Assembly (NCBI RefSeq): GCF_020537505.1
Contig: NZ_JAJBMO010000020.1
Location: forward strand, 15,300 to 79,299
Origin: Blautia glucerasea
GTDB taxonomy: Bacteria > Bacillota > Clostridia > Lachnospirales > Lachnospiraceae
DNA: 64,000 bases
Reading direction: 5' to 3'
The notes beneath the pieces are model-generated. The model was not told the origin of the DNA, did no database searches, and worked only from the letters and a program-made list of their open reading frames with translations. Numbering within the stretch: position 1 is the stretch's first letter; every line of letters starts with the position of its first letter. This document shows, piece by piece, positions 51,676 through 61,066 of this stretch. The translations under genes were made by a program, and so were the position numbers.

Positions 51676-53028
51676 ATGAAGTTCAGAGTTGAAGGCGTTT
51701 ATGATGCCAAAAAGCTGGGAATCCCGCAGATGTTGATTCTGGGGCTCCAGCACATGTTTGCCATGTTTGGTGCAACCATTCTGGTGCCGATCCTGGTAAA
51801 CAATTATTTTCACGGTGAAGGTTTATCCATTCAGGTAACTTTGTTTTGCGCCGGATTTGGAACACTTCTGTTTCATGTACTGACCAAGATGAAGGTACCT
51901 GCATTCCTTGGATCCTCATTTGCATTCCTTGGCGGTTTCGCCACAGTTGCAGAACTGGATACCGGAATCTTTGCAAACATGTCTTATGGAGAGAAGCTTC
52001 CATACGCATGCGGCGGTGTGTTTGTAGCAGGACTTCTGTACCTGGTACTGGCCATGATCGTTAAGGTTATCGGTGTAAAACGCGTTATGCGTTATTTGCC
52101 GCCAGTTGTAACCGGTCCTATTATTATCTGTATCGGTCTTAGCCTGGCACCATCTGCGATCAGCAATGCCTCCAAGAACTGGATCCTTGCCCTGATCGCA
52201 CTTGGAACTGTCATTTTCTTCAATATCTGGGGCGTTGGAATGTTCCGTATCATTCCGATCCTGATGGGGATTGTGGTTTCCTATGTAGTAGCCCTGATTA
52301 TGAATGCCTTTGGCATGACAAACGCAGACGGAAGTGCAATCCTCAGCTTTGCTGGCGTAGCTGGCGCACCAATTGTGGGTGTTCCGAAATTTTTCCTCTG
52401 TAAATTTAATATCACTGCAATCCTTGCAATGGCACCTATCGCTATCGCTTCCATGATGGAGCATATCGGTGATATTTCCGCCATTTCCGCAACCGTTGAC
52501 CGCAACTTTATCGAGGATCCGGGACTTCACCGCACCCTGCTTGGCGACGGTCTTGCAACCTCCCTGTCCGCAATGATCGGTGGACCTGCAAACACAACCT
52601 ACGGTGAGAACACCAGTGTTCTTGCCCTAAGCCGTGTTTATGATCCAAATGTAATCCGTCTGGCAGCTGTTTATGCAGTTATCCTCAGCTTTATCCCGAA
52701 GATGGCAGAGGTGATCAGCTCCCTTCCGTCCGCGATCATCGGTGGTATCAGTTTCATCCTTTACGGAATGATCTCTGCGGTTGGTGTCCGTAACGTGGTT
52801 GAAAACAAAGTAGACCTGACACGTTCCCGTAACCTGGTGATCACAGCAGTTATCCTGGTTTGCGGACTTGGTATTTCAGATGGATTTACTTTTACCATTG
52901 CAGGCGCACATATCACTCTTACAGGACTTGCACTTGCGGCAATCGTAGGAATTCTGCTGAACGCTGTCCTTCCGGGAAATGATTATGTGTTTGAGTCTGT
53001 AAAGAAAGAAGAGCTGGAAGACGATTAA
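51676..53028 (+). CDS. uraA: Uracil permease (UraA type)
   Basis: 450 residues from ATG 51676 (SD GGAGG); an in-frame ATG eight codons upstream has no SD. About 14 helices; LGLQHMFAMFGATILVPIL and the substrate-site text MEHIGDISAIS and GGPANTTYGENTSVLALS are those of uracil:proton symporters of the NCS2/UraA family. It feeds uracil to the divergently encoded Upp enzyme. Confidence 0.95.
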   Translation: MKFRVEGVYDAKKLGIPQMLILGLQHMFAMFGATILVPILVNNYFHGEGLSIQVTLFCAGFGTLLFHVLTKMKVPAFLGSSFAFLGGFATVAELDTGIFANMSYGEKLPYACGGVFVAGLLYLVLAMIVKVIGVKRVMRYLPPVVTGPIIICIGLSLAPSAISNASKNWILALIALGTVIFFNIWGVGMFRIIPILMGIVVSYVVALIMNAFGMTNADGSAILSFAGVAGAPIVGVPKFFLCKFNITAILAMAPIAIASMMEHIGDISAISATVDRNFIEDPGLHRTLLGDGLATSLSAMIGGPANTTYGENTSVLALSRVYDPNVIRLAAVYAVILSFIPKMAEVISSLPSAIIGGISFILYGMISAVGVRNVVENKVDLTRSRNLVITAVILVCGLGISDGFTFTIAGAHITLTGLALAAIVGILLNAVLPGNDYVFESVKKEELEDD

Positions 53029-53045
53029 TCGTTTGTGAAAAATAT

Positions 53046-53120
53046 ATAAAAAGAACCCGATTCAAGAAAGTTAAATGTTTCATACATTTATTTATCATAG
53101 TGAATCGGGTTCTTTTTTTG
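53046..53120. terminator. Terminator after uraA
   Basis: AAAAAGAACCCGATTCA and TGAATCGGGTTCTTTTTTT form a 17-bp stem around a 36-base loop; both strands end in T-runs, so it also serves the convergent TPM-domain operon. Confidence 0.9.
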
Positions 53121-53217
53121 TTTACTGATATCGTTTAAAGCTTTCTGCTTCAGGCGCAGAACTTTATAATGCAGGATTTATTAGAATATGTAAAATTATT
53201 CCTGCAATTTGTAAGTC

Positions 53218-54090
53218 TTAGAAACTTCCTCCCGTACCGCCGTGGTCGCTGTCGGAACCGCCTGAAGAACTGTCGTTCTTGGGCTTTTCGGTTCTGGTAA
53301 CGGTATGATACAGGAAAATATCGTTTGATCTTGTTACATCCATACTTCCCTTACGTACATAATCCACTGCGCTGTCCTGGGGGCGCACACTCTTCAGCTG
53401 GGCTCTCATACCCATGGTGCAAAGGAACGCAAGCACAAGTCCTATACCCAGTGAAATAAGGATCCACATGGGAGAAAAGGGCTCTGTATAAGGCTCCCCG
53501 TTAGCTGCCATCTCCAAGAGATTCCCGCACAGGTCTGCGTAGGTGTCGAAGGCTCCGTAGAAGTCTTCATCCTTTAACAGAGGCTCCACATTGTCTTTCA
53601 GATAAGCAAGTCCGTCATCATTAAATGCGGTCATTCCATATCCGTGGGTGGTAATGTGCCATTTACGGTCTCCGATGCTGACCATGAAAAGGATGCCGTC
53701 ATAATTCTCGCCGACGCCGTAGCCGTTTTCATCGAAGAAATGGTCTGTAAAGAAGTTCATTTCATAGCCTTTTTTCGACTCTACTGTGGCGACTGCCACT
53801 TCGCAGCTGTATTCGTCGGTGAGGGTTTGCAGCTTGTCCAGAAGCAGAGACTCTTCCTCATCTGTGAGAAGATCCGCCTCGTCCTTGACAAGGGAAAAGT
53901 CGTCGGAAGCTACAAAGTCCTGATAAGGGTCATATTCTTCATCACTGTTGGATGCGGCCTGTACAGTAGAAGCTCCTGTACCTGGCAAAGAGGTATTAAA
54001 AGGCGTATCTGCACCTAGAATGGCTGCACCGAAAAGGCTTCCCACTCCCAGAGCTGCCGCCAGGATAATTCCTATAGATTGTTTTTTCAT
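53218..54090 (-). CDS. TPM-domain secreted/membrane protein (YdjH/YgcG-like)
   Basis: 290 residues. A signal sequence (KQSIGIILAAALGVGSLFGAAILG) is followed by a TPM domain (about 60-190: DEADLLTDEEESLLLDKL, ATVESKKGYEMN, HITTHGYGM), a membrane helix (MWILISLGIGLVLAFLCTMG), and a Ser/Gly-rich end (GGSDSDHGGTGGSF). ATG 54090 has SD AAGGAGGA; the longer frame does not. Last gene of a three-gene operon resembling B. subtilis ydjGHI, linked to envelope stress. Confidence 0.88.
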   Translation of the reverse strand: MKKQSIGIILAAALGVGSLFGAAILGADTPFNTSLPGTGASTVQAASNSDEEYDPYQDFVASDDFSLVKDEADLLTDEEESLLLDKLQTLTDEYSCEVAVATVESKKGYEMNFFTDHFFDENGYGVGENYDGILFMVSIGDRKWHITTHGYGMTAFNDDGLAYLKDNVEPLLKDEDFYGAFDTYADLCGNLLEMAANGEPYTEPFSPMWILISLGIGLVLAFLCTMGMRAQLKSVRPQDSAVDYVRKGSMDVTRSNDIFLYHTVTRTEKPKNDSSSGGSDSDHGGTGGSF

Positions 54091-54103
54091 AGCATGCTCC
54101 TCC

Positions 54104-55192
54104 TTAAAAGTATGTGTGAACCAGCCATGCAATTACATAGGCTGCTACGGAAAAGCCTGCAGTCAGTCCAAGGAACCATCTGGTGAAAATACCCTTGTCT
54201 ACAGGCAGATTGCCCACAAATTTACCAGTCTGGCCGTTCATGCCGAACAGGTAGTGGTTACCCTTCCAGGTAGTGGAAAGAAGCCATACTGGGAAAAGGG
54301 CGTAGTGGGTTTTACCGCCTTTTAGCTGAATGCGGGTGTCCTCTGGGGTAACGGTGTCATAGCCGATGACGGTGTCGCGGAAAGCGTCCTCAGAGGCTCT
54401 TTTCACACGCTGGTTGGCACGCTCAGCACATTCCTCTGCTGACACGTCGTATTTGTCTGCTACATAGCCTGCCAGATACGGTGTGGCAAAGTCTACGGCC
54501 TCAGAGGTCACATAAGGCTCCAGAGATTCTGTTAAATCGTTGTCAATCTTGGAAGAACCATCTACCGGGATCTGGTTGAAGCCAATGTTTCCAGCACGGA
54601 AAACAGAGTAATGACTGGTTTCCGTGTAATCGTAATCGCTGTCGCTCCAGCAGCGGGTCTTGGTAGCGTGGTAGCGGATATCTGCAGAGGCATCTGTATC
54701 AAAGAGCCAGAAAGGTACATAGACACCTTTGATTTCGTCAATATGGTTTTCCTTCTTGAACACCTTTGGAAGAAGGATCTTGCCGTGAAGGTGTTTGGAA
54801 AGGCCTGCTTTGGCTGCCTTTTTGTCCAGCTTAAAGGGAATGATGAAGTCTGGACGGAGGGCACCGGAAAACTTGCCGGACATGACCACCGGATTTCCAC
54901 AGAAGGGGCAGCTGGATGCACCGGTGCTTTCATCTGCAACGATCTCGCCGCCGCAGGACTGGCATATGTAGACGGACATGCCGCTGGCCTCGTCTTCCTT
55001 CCAGGCGTTGTCAGAGGCATTTTCCCAGCTATAGTCATCGGTCTGTTGTTCAGCTGCGGCTTCGTTAAACTCTTTGACGGCTTCCATATCAAATTCAGTG
55101 TCGCAGTAAGGGCATTTCATCTTCTGAAGCTTACTGTTGAATTCAATGGCTCCACCGCAGCAGGGGCATTTATATTCAAGTAAATCGGACAT
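54104..55192 (-). CDS. Zinc-ribbon membrane protein (YdjG-like)
   Basis: 362 residues. Two zinc ribbons at the start (CPCCGGAIEF...CPYCDTEF and CQSCGGEI...CPFCGNPVV) precede a conserved cytoplasmic region (PFKLDKKAAKAGLSKHL, YVPFWLFDTDA, YALFPVWLL), and one helix ends the protein (FLGLTAGFSVAAYVIAWLV). The architecture and gene order match YdjG. Starts 87 bases after the SPFH gene and ends 13 bases before the TPM gene. Confidence 0.85.
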   Translation of the reverse strand: MSDLLEYKCPCCGGAIEFNSKLQKMKCPYCDTEFDMEAVKEFNEAAAEQQTDDYSWENASDNAWKEDEASGMSVYICQSCGGEIVADESTGASSCPFCGNPVVMSGKFSGALRPDFIIPFKLDKKAAKAGLSKHLHGKILLPKVFKKENHIDEIKGVYVPFWLFDTDASADIRYHATKTRCWSDSDYDYTETSHYSVFRAGNIGFNQIPVDGSSKIDNDLTESLEPYVTSEAVDFATPYLAGYVADKYDVSAEECAERANQRVKRASEDAFRDTVIGYDTVTPEDTRIQLKGGKTHYALFPVWLLSTTWKGNHYLFGMNGQTGKFVGNLPVDKGIFTRWFLGLTAGFSVAAYVIAWLVHTYF

Positions 55193-55279
55193 AGTTTATC
55201 TCCTCTCGGAATATGGGATATCTGCGCATTTAAACAATAGAGTTTAAATGCGCAGCATATATAGGGCATTGCGGTTTAT

Positions 55280-56641
55280 TTACTGGATATCTCCTTCATT
55301 AAAAGGATCTCCGCAATTCGGGCAGAATTTTGGCGGATTGGCTGGATCTGCCGGTTCCCAGCCACACTTGTCACAGCGGTAGCGGGGCTTCATTGCCGGC
55401 TTGGGAGAACCGCAGTTGGAGCAGAATTTGCCTGTATTTACAGCACCGCAGGAACAGGTCCAGCTTCCGCCTGCCGTAGGAGCCTGTGGCTTTTTCGCAC
55501 CGCATTCCGGACAGAAATTGCCGGAAACCACAGCGCCACAGGAGCATTTCCACTGCTCAGCGGAAGGAGCGGACTGTGCCGGGGAAGCCATCTGCGGCTG
55601 AGCTGGCTGCTGTGCCATCTGCTGGGCAGCCTGCTGCTGTCCCATAGCGTAAAGGTTTTGCGCATTAAATCCACCGGCCATATTTGCCATATTCATTCCC
55701 ATGAAACCAGTCATAGCGCCGCCTGCATTGCCCGCTGCTGTTTTCATAGCGTCTGCCTGTGCCCCTGCAAGAGTAGCAGCTGCCATAGCTGGATTGCGGA
55801 GGATAGCCATGCGCTGAGCCTCTTTGATCATCTTCGCATCTTCTTCTGGAAGAGTGATAGGGTTCATGGCGACAGAAACGATCACAAGACCGCGAAGCTG
55901 GCTCCATTTCTGGGTAAGAGCCTGGTTCATGGCATCACAAAGCTCCATTGCATGAGCGGGAAGTGCACTTGGGCGGATTCCCTGCTGGGAGATGGTTGCA
56001 AATGCGGGCTGGAGGGCGGAGATGAACTCTGTTTTCAGCTGGCCCGCGATTTGCTCTTTGTCATACTGTTGCTCGAAGTTTCCGCACACATTGGAATAGA
56101 AGAGAAGCGGGTCGGCAATTCGATAAGAATAAACACCGCTGCAGCGGACAGAAACGTCAATGTCCAGTCCGATATTCTGGTCTACCACGCGGAATGGGAT
56201 CGGATTCGGTGTGCCGAATTTGTTGTCTACCAGTTCCTTAGTGTTGAAATAGTAAACACGCTGGTCTTTGCCTGTGTCACCGCCGAAGGTGAAACGTTTT
56301 CCAATAGTATGGAAGGTATTCAGAATGGCGTCGCCCAGATTGCCGGAAAAAATACTTGGCTCAGTGGAAGCATCGTAGGTGTACTGGCCAGGCTCTGCGC
56401 AGATATCTACGATCTTGCCCTGCTCTACGATCATCATACATTGTCCGTCTGCAACGGCGATTCCGGAACCGCTGGTGATGATGTTGTCGCTTCCTTTGTT
56501 ATTGGAAGAACGCTTGGAGGTGCGCTTCTGGCCTTTCACCGCCAGAACGTCGTTGTCAATGGCATCGCAGTAGAAAAATTCTTTCCACTGGTCTGCAAGT
56601 GTGCCGCCTGCGGCTCCCAGTGCTGCTTTAATAAGTCCCAT
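55280..56641 (-). CDS. SPFH-domain protein with zinc ribbons (YdjI-like)
   Basis: 453 residues. The SPFH/virion-core domain occupies about 25-290 (GSGIAVADGQCMMIVEQGKI, DVSVRCSGVYSYRI). An Ala/Gln/Met-rich linker (MGQQQAAQQMAQQPAQPQ) leads to three zinc ribbons at the C-terminus (CSCGAVVSGNFCPECG, CSCGAVNTGKFCSNCG, CDKCGWEP...FCPNCG). First gene of the operon; SD AAAGGGG. The PspA-like gene (ydjF) found next to these in Bacillus is not here. Confidence 0.88.
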   Translation of the reverse strand: MGLIKAALGAAGGTLADQWKEFFYCDAIDNDVLAVKGQKRTSKRSSNNKGSDNIITSGSGIAVADGQCMMIVEQGKIVDICAEPGQYTYDASTEPSIFSGNLGDAILNTFHTIGKRFTFGGDTGKDQRVYYFNTKELVDNKFGTPNPIPFRVVDQNIGLDIDVSVRCSGVYSYRIADPLLFYSNVCGNFEQQYDKEQIAGQLKTEFISALQPAFATISQQGIRPSALPAHAMELCDAMNQALTQKWSQLRGLVIVSVAMNPITLPEEDAKMIKEAQRMAILRNPAMAAATLAGAQADAMKTAAGNAGGAMTGFMGMNMANMAGGFNAQNLYAMGQQQAAQQMAQQPAQPQMASPAQSAPSAEQWKCSCGAVVSGNFCPECGAKKPQAPTAGGSWTCSCGAVNTGKFCSNCGSPKPAMKPRYRCDKCGWEPADPANPPKFCPNCGDPFNEGDIQ

Positions 56642-56836
56642 AATAGTAACCCCTTTCTTTTAAATCGTCCAAAGGCTGTAGATAAAAAACTGAATTTTTC
56701 ATTGTACAGCAGTTGTCCGAGCGTTTTTTCGTTTATGCGCTTATATTTAAAGTTTATATGATTTTATCTGAAAAAACAAGCAACCTGTGAAAAAAGACAG
56801 GTTTTCGTGAAAATAAGACGTTATTTGCACGCGTAA

Positions 56837-56874
56837 AAAAAATCCACAGCCTATTCATATAGTACTGTGGATTT
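56837..56874 (-). terminator. Terminator of the CapA-like gene
   Basis: On the minus strand AAAATCCACAG...CTGTGGATTTT followed by TTTTTACG; an 11-bp stem with a 15-base loop. Confidence 0.85.
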
Positions 56875-56905
56875 TGGGCATTCGAAATACGAATTTTAGT
56901 CATTT

Positions 56906-58444
56906 TTATTCTTCTGAATCGTCCTCGGAATAATCAGAGCCATCGGATTCGGAGTTGTCTGCTTCGGAGCTGTCGCCGGAAGTGCTGTCGGAGCTGCTCT
57001 GGCTGGAAAGGTTCTGATAGTACCAGGAAGAAGTGATGGAATCATTATCTTCTACATAATTTCCATTGGAATCCATCATATTTCCATCAGAATCAAAGGT
57101 GACATCCATAAGATCTGTCTTCGTAGATGGTGTAACATTCATGGACATGATCTCGTCATACTTGGTTGAAAGATTCTCAAGGGAGAATTCATCTCCGATA
57201 GATTCGCGGACGCTGTGAACAGAGGCCAGTGCATCTGTATAGTCATCCAGCTTGTAAGGAGCATATTCCTTATTGTCATAGCTGTAATGCATTACCAGCG
57301 GCGTCAATGCAGCATCCTGGATCTCAACGGTGGTCTGGCCGCCTTCTACAGTCTTCTGGATGGTAAAGGTTGCCATTCCGCCAAGAAGCTGCTTCAGCGT
57401 TTCCTGTCCGGTGACAAAGTTGCCAAGGGAATAGTAGATCAACATGTTGTGACCGGAATCATCGGTAAGATAACCGAAAGGCTGAAGCACATTAGGATTG
57501 GTGCCGATCACAACATCCACACCCTGTTCCATAAGGAAGTTCGCCCATTCTTTCTCATATTCGGTAGGCATAGGCTCTTCGGTCTTACCCCAGTTTGCGC
57601 AGAAGATCACACAATCAGCTGAGGACTTCGTCTGCTTGATGGCTGCAGCAACATCGGTGGTGGTGAAGGTATCGATCATAGAACCTTTGGCGGAAGTGGA
57701 GTTGCTTCCTGCAGTACCGGAGCTGGAAGAATCCTCGGTGCCCTCTTCGGAGGACTGGTCAGAACCTGTGTCCTGGCTGCCATATGCCGGGAATGTATAG
57801 TCCAGGATGGCAATCCTGATTCCGTTTATCTCCACGATCTTTGGGGCATCTGTGCCGGTCTGATTCTCATGGATACCTGCCAGTGTTACATCCGGATGGC
57901 TGGTTTTCCAATAGTTCAGGGTTTCGGTGATCATGGAAGTGCCGTTGTCGTCAATGAGGGAAGTGGCGGATGTGACCACATTAAATCCTGCATTTACCAG
58001 GGCATCCCCAATCTCAGTGGGGGTGGCATAAGGAGCGGTACCACTAACTGCATTATGATCTGCGGTAAATGGTGTCTCCTGGTTTACGATGGAGATGTCA
58101 GCTGCCTGAATGTCAGCTTTCAGGTTGGCGTAAACGCTGTCGTAATTCCAGGTGCCGCTGTCTGATTGTCCGGATGAAAGAAGGCTTGGCTGTACCAGGT
58201 TGTCGCCAACTGCAAGAACTGTGGCGGTGGTGACTTCCGGAGTGGCAACTGCCTCGGCTTCCTCCTTTTGTTTCTGGGCCTCGGCTGTTTTCCTGGCCTG
58301 GGCAGCAGGCTGCCGGATCATGGTGTAGTCCATCTGGTTAAAAATCAGGCACAGAACAATGAGGACTGCCACAGATACCAGAAAGCTGGTTCTGGAATTC
58401 AGCCGTTCTTTATAATTTAATGGAATATTATCTCGTTTTTTCAT
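56906..58444 (-). CDS. CapA-family protein lacking expected metal-site histidines
   Basis: 512 residues: one membrane helix (TSFLVSVAVLIVLCLIFN), an Ala/Glu stretch, the CapA (poly-gamma-glutamate synthesis) domain (about 75-400), and a Ser/Asp/Glu-rich tail of 50 residues. Family motifs GDNLVQPSL and NQETPFT are present. But the usual HWG and HPHV motifs read NWGKTEE and GTNPNVLQ, so metal-binding histidines are Asn. It may be a non-catalytic or changed-function member. A low-complexity insert lies near 225-250. It is probably cell-surface exposed. Confidence 0.85.
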   Translation of the reverse strand: MKKRDNIPLNYKERLNSRTSFLVSVAVLIVLCLIFNQMDYTMIRQPAAQARKTAEAQKQKEEAEAVATPEVTTATVLAVGDNLVQPSLLSSGQSDSGTWNYDSVYANLKADIQAADISIVNQETPFTADHNAVSGTAPYATPTEIGDALVNAGFNVVTSATSLIDDNGTSMITETLNYWKTSHPDVTLAGIHENQTGTDAPKIVEINGIRIAILDYTFPAYGSQDTGSDQSSEEGTEDSSSSGTAGSNSTSAKGSMIDTFTTTDVAAAIKQTKSSADCVIFCANWGKTEEPMPTEYEKEWANFLMEQGVDVVIGTNPNVLQPFGYLTDDSGHNMLIYYSLGNFVTGQETLKQLLGGMATFTIQKTVEGGQTTVEIQDAALTPLVMHYSYDNKEYAPYKLDDYTDALASVHSVRESIGDEFSLENLSTKYDEIMSMNVTPSTKTDLMDVTFDSDGNMMDSNGNYVEDNDSITSSWYYQNLSSQSSSDSTSGDSSEADNSESDGSDYSEDDSEE

Positions 58445-58626
58445 GGTTTTATTCCTTTGTTATGAATGTAGGAAAGCTATGTTTGCTAATTTGCATTTAT
58501 TATAGCAAATTATTGTGACCAAAGAAAGAAGTTATTACATAAATCTTTAAAAAAATGTTACAGAAAGCTGCTGTTCACAGATATTATTCCACGAAGGTAT
58601 GTGAACGAAGCAAATTGCAGCTATGT

Positions 58627-60645
58627 TTATCCGATCTTCTCGTTAATATATTTTCGCAGCACTGGAAACTGTACCGGTCCGATGGACAGGATCTGCTGAT
58701 GAAAAGCTTTCAGGTCAAAATTTTCCCCAAGGAGAGTCTGCTGTTCTTCTTTCAGATCAAGAAAATTTAAGTATCCAACATAGTATTTCAGATAATTAGT
58801 CGGAGTTTCTGCGATGTAGCGGTAAATTTCAGCAGTGACATGGGCGTCACGAATCCCGAAAAGGTTCAGGAACCTGGCGGCCTGGGTGGGGGTCCAGCCG
58901 CGGTAGTGGATTCCCACATCCAGAAGGGAGTAGATGCACAGGTTGACACTGCGGTTTAACCAGGACAGGCGGGTGTAGGCGGAGGCTTCCTCTGGGGACA
59001 GGGTGGTGCTTTGAGAAGCCGCTGTCACAGAACCTGGCAAGGAGGGTGTGATGGTGGATTCGGAGAAAGTATCTGAAGCCTGGAGGCCGGCAGTCGCAGG
59101 TGGGTCAGTGATTTCCGCGGCAGGGCCTTGGGCTGCGGACAGGTAGCTGGCTGCGTAACCGTAGGCATAACTTTCCACATAGGTTGCCCAGCCTTCCACA
59201 TATCCGCTGTAGTCGATCAGATAACGGATGTGGGAAGGATTTTGCCGTCCGAAATAGACCGTCTGGTAAAGATGCCCGGGAAACCCTTCGTGGGCCAGTG
59301 TGGTAAAAAGCTCCAGATTGGAGATCTGCCGTCCGTGATTGATGTAGATCACATTTGGCGCACCAGTGTCCATTGGCGGTGTCAGGTAAAATGCCGGGCT
59401 TAGAAATTCTTCCATAGATTTATGCACAGAACGGATCTCAAAGTCCACAGAAGGTGTGGATGGAAAATCCTGGGAAATAGCAGTCTCCAATGTGGTGATA
59501 ATCTGCTCCGGCTCCATGCCTGGCAGATCTGCTTTGGCTTCCAGAAGGGAAAAGAGTTCCGGATATTTTTCCAAAAGAAGGGAAAGCTCCTGGGAGTCTG
59601 CGGAAAGCTGCTGGGTAAGGCGTTTTTCCAGCTTTTCCACAGGCAGGTAGATTCCAACCTGACTTTGGAGCAGGTATTGGTAATATTCTTTTCCACCGGA
59701 GAAATTCGCCAGTCCTCCTGTGTTTTTGCCGGTGCCCCGGAGCTGTTCCAGGCCTTCGATCAGCTTCTGATAGGCAGGGAGAACTTTTTCCTGAAGGATT
59801 TGTTTGTGGGTTCGGATTAGCTGTTCCTGGTCCTGGCTGGAGAGCTTGCCGTAGTTCTTCAGCTTCTGGGAAAAAATTTCCAGCATATAGTTGGAATCCG
59901 GGTTCTGTATAAAGGCGCGGCACTGTTCCTGGATGCGGTCAAGGGTTTCGTCGCACATGAAAAATCCGGCGTCTGATTTTGCCTGCTCAAATGCAAGAAT
60001 GCTTTGGAAGTAGTCACCGGTGCTGCACAGAAGGTTCAGGTAATCGGTGATGTCCTGATTTTCATAAAAAGCGTATTCTGCCAGAAGGACAGGCAGCTGG
60101 GCCTGGATGCCAAGGCTTGGACTGAGGGGTTCTTCCAGAAGATACCTGTCTCCCAGGGTGGCTTCTGTATGGTAGTAAAGAAGCAGCAGGTCCAGGGTGA
60201 GACGGTTGGTGGCAGAGAGTTTGGATGTGGAAAAGGTTTTTAGCTTTTTTTCATAGTCCAGACACTGGGCAGCTGCTTTTTCGTTGTCCTGGGGGATGGT
60301 GCCAAGGGTGGCACGTGGGCGGGAGATGCCCTGCTTTTCCGGGTAGGCCAGGGAATAGTGGAGATTCAGGGCGTTTCCGGAAATTTCCTTTTCAAATATG
60401 GATTCTGCAAATTTTTCGAAGTGGGCGTTTTCAGAAAATATGTGGCTGGAAAGCCAGGTGAAGGAGAGGAACAGGAGCAGAAAAATTGCAGGAAGCATTA
60501 TATTTTTATGAAATGGAAATGAGGAATTAAAAAAGTTGTTTTGTGAGAAAAAAGTATGAAATTTACTCCTGTTATTTGAAAGGGTCTTTTCGGTTTCGGC
60601 ATGCTCTCGGCAATTATAATCTGTGGATTTGGGAGTATCTGGCAT
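58627..60645 (-). CDS. DUF885-family membrane-anchored peptidase-like protein
   Basis: 672 residues. A membrane helix (MLPAIFLLLFLSFTWL, residues 50-65) follows a polar N-terminus. The family's metal-site motif AHEGFPGHLYQ lies near 456, followed by YVEGWATYVESYAYG. The length and this HEGFPGH text are typical of DUF885 proteins, thought to be zinc carboxypeptidases. An insert of about 50 residues (Ala/Thr/Ser-rich, near 500-550) is unusual. SD GGAGGG supports ATG 60645. Confidence 0.88.
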   Translation of the reverse strand: MPDTPKSTDYNCREHAETEKTLSNNRSKFHTFFSQNNFFNSSFPFHKNIMLPAIFLLLFLSFTWLSSHIFSENAHFEKFAESIFEKEISGNALNLHYSLAYPEKQGISRPRATLGTIPQDNEKAAAQCLDYEKKLKTFSTSKLSATNRLTLDLLLLYYHTEATLGDRYLLEEPLSPSLGIQAQLPVLLAEYAFYENQDITDYLNLLCSTGDYFQSILAFEQAKSDAGFFMCDETLDRIQEQCRAFIQNPDSNYMLEIFSQKLKNYGKLSSQDQEQLIRTHKQILQEKVLPAYQKLIEGLEQLRGTGKNTGGLANFSGGKEYYQYLLQSQVGIYLPVEKLEKRLTQQLSADSQELSLLLEKYPELFSLLEAKADLPGMEPEQIITTLETAISQDFPSTPSVDFEIRSVHKSMEEFLSPAFYLTPPMDTGAPNVIYINHGRQISNLELFTTLAHEGFPGHLYQTVYFGRQNPSHIRYLIDYSGYVEGWATYVESYAYGYAASYLSAAQGPAAEITDPPATAGLQASDTFSESTITPSLPGSVTAASQSTTLSPEEASAYTRLSWLNRSVNLCIYSLLDVGIHYRGWTPTQAARFLNLFGIRDAHVTAEIYRYIAETPTNYLKYYVGYLNFLDLKEEQQTLLGENFDLKAFHQQILSIGPVQFPVLRKYINEKIG

Positions 60646-61066
60646 AATATGCCCTCCGAAGCAGGGGGGATTTCTACTATATTATTGAGAATTTCGGTAG
60701 AGTATGCGGGATATTTGGTTCCATGGCGCCCGTCGTATGAGGAGTTTGTGTACGGGACTGGCGGTCTGACGAAAATGAAGTGTGACGGAATGTTGAAGTT
60801 GTGGAATTTCACGGAAAACCGGTTTTCCCGGTAGGCGGAGGGAAAATTGACGGCGGCAGGTTGTTGTGATATTATACGTAACTGTTACATAAGCTTAATA
60901 AAAATGTAACAATTGAAGGCGAAAGAGTATATCGCGAAAGAATGAAACGGGTTACTGTTCGGGATTTGCACCGTAATGTTAGAGCGACTCCAGAAAACAG
61001 TAATGGAAAGGAAATTTCCGGATCTGGAAATGAAGGGTAATTTTATATAAATCGAGAGGTGTATGA
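60646..61066. other. Gene-free spacer with a GTTACTGTTC/AACAGTAAT foldback
   Basis: About 420 bases separate the divergent DUF885 and NlpC genes. GGAAAACCGGTTTTCCC (near 60815) is a perfect palindrome, and GGTTACTGTTC (60950) pairs with AACAGTAAT (60998). The second resembles the dispersed repeats at 14055 and 51273. No convincing ORF or named RNA is seen; a promoter for the NlpC gene should be here. Confidence 0.45.

Noticed and set aside
60601..60834. 77-residue plus-strand frame between DUF885 and NlpC genes
   Set aside because: It starts inside the DUF885 coding start on the other strand and has no SD; the DNA contains a palindrome that explains part of the open frame.
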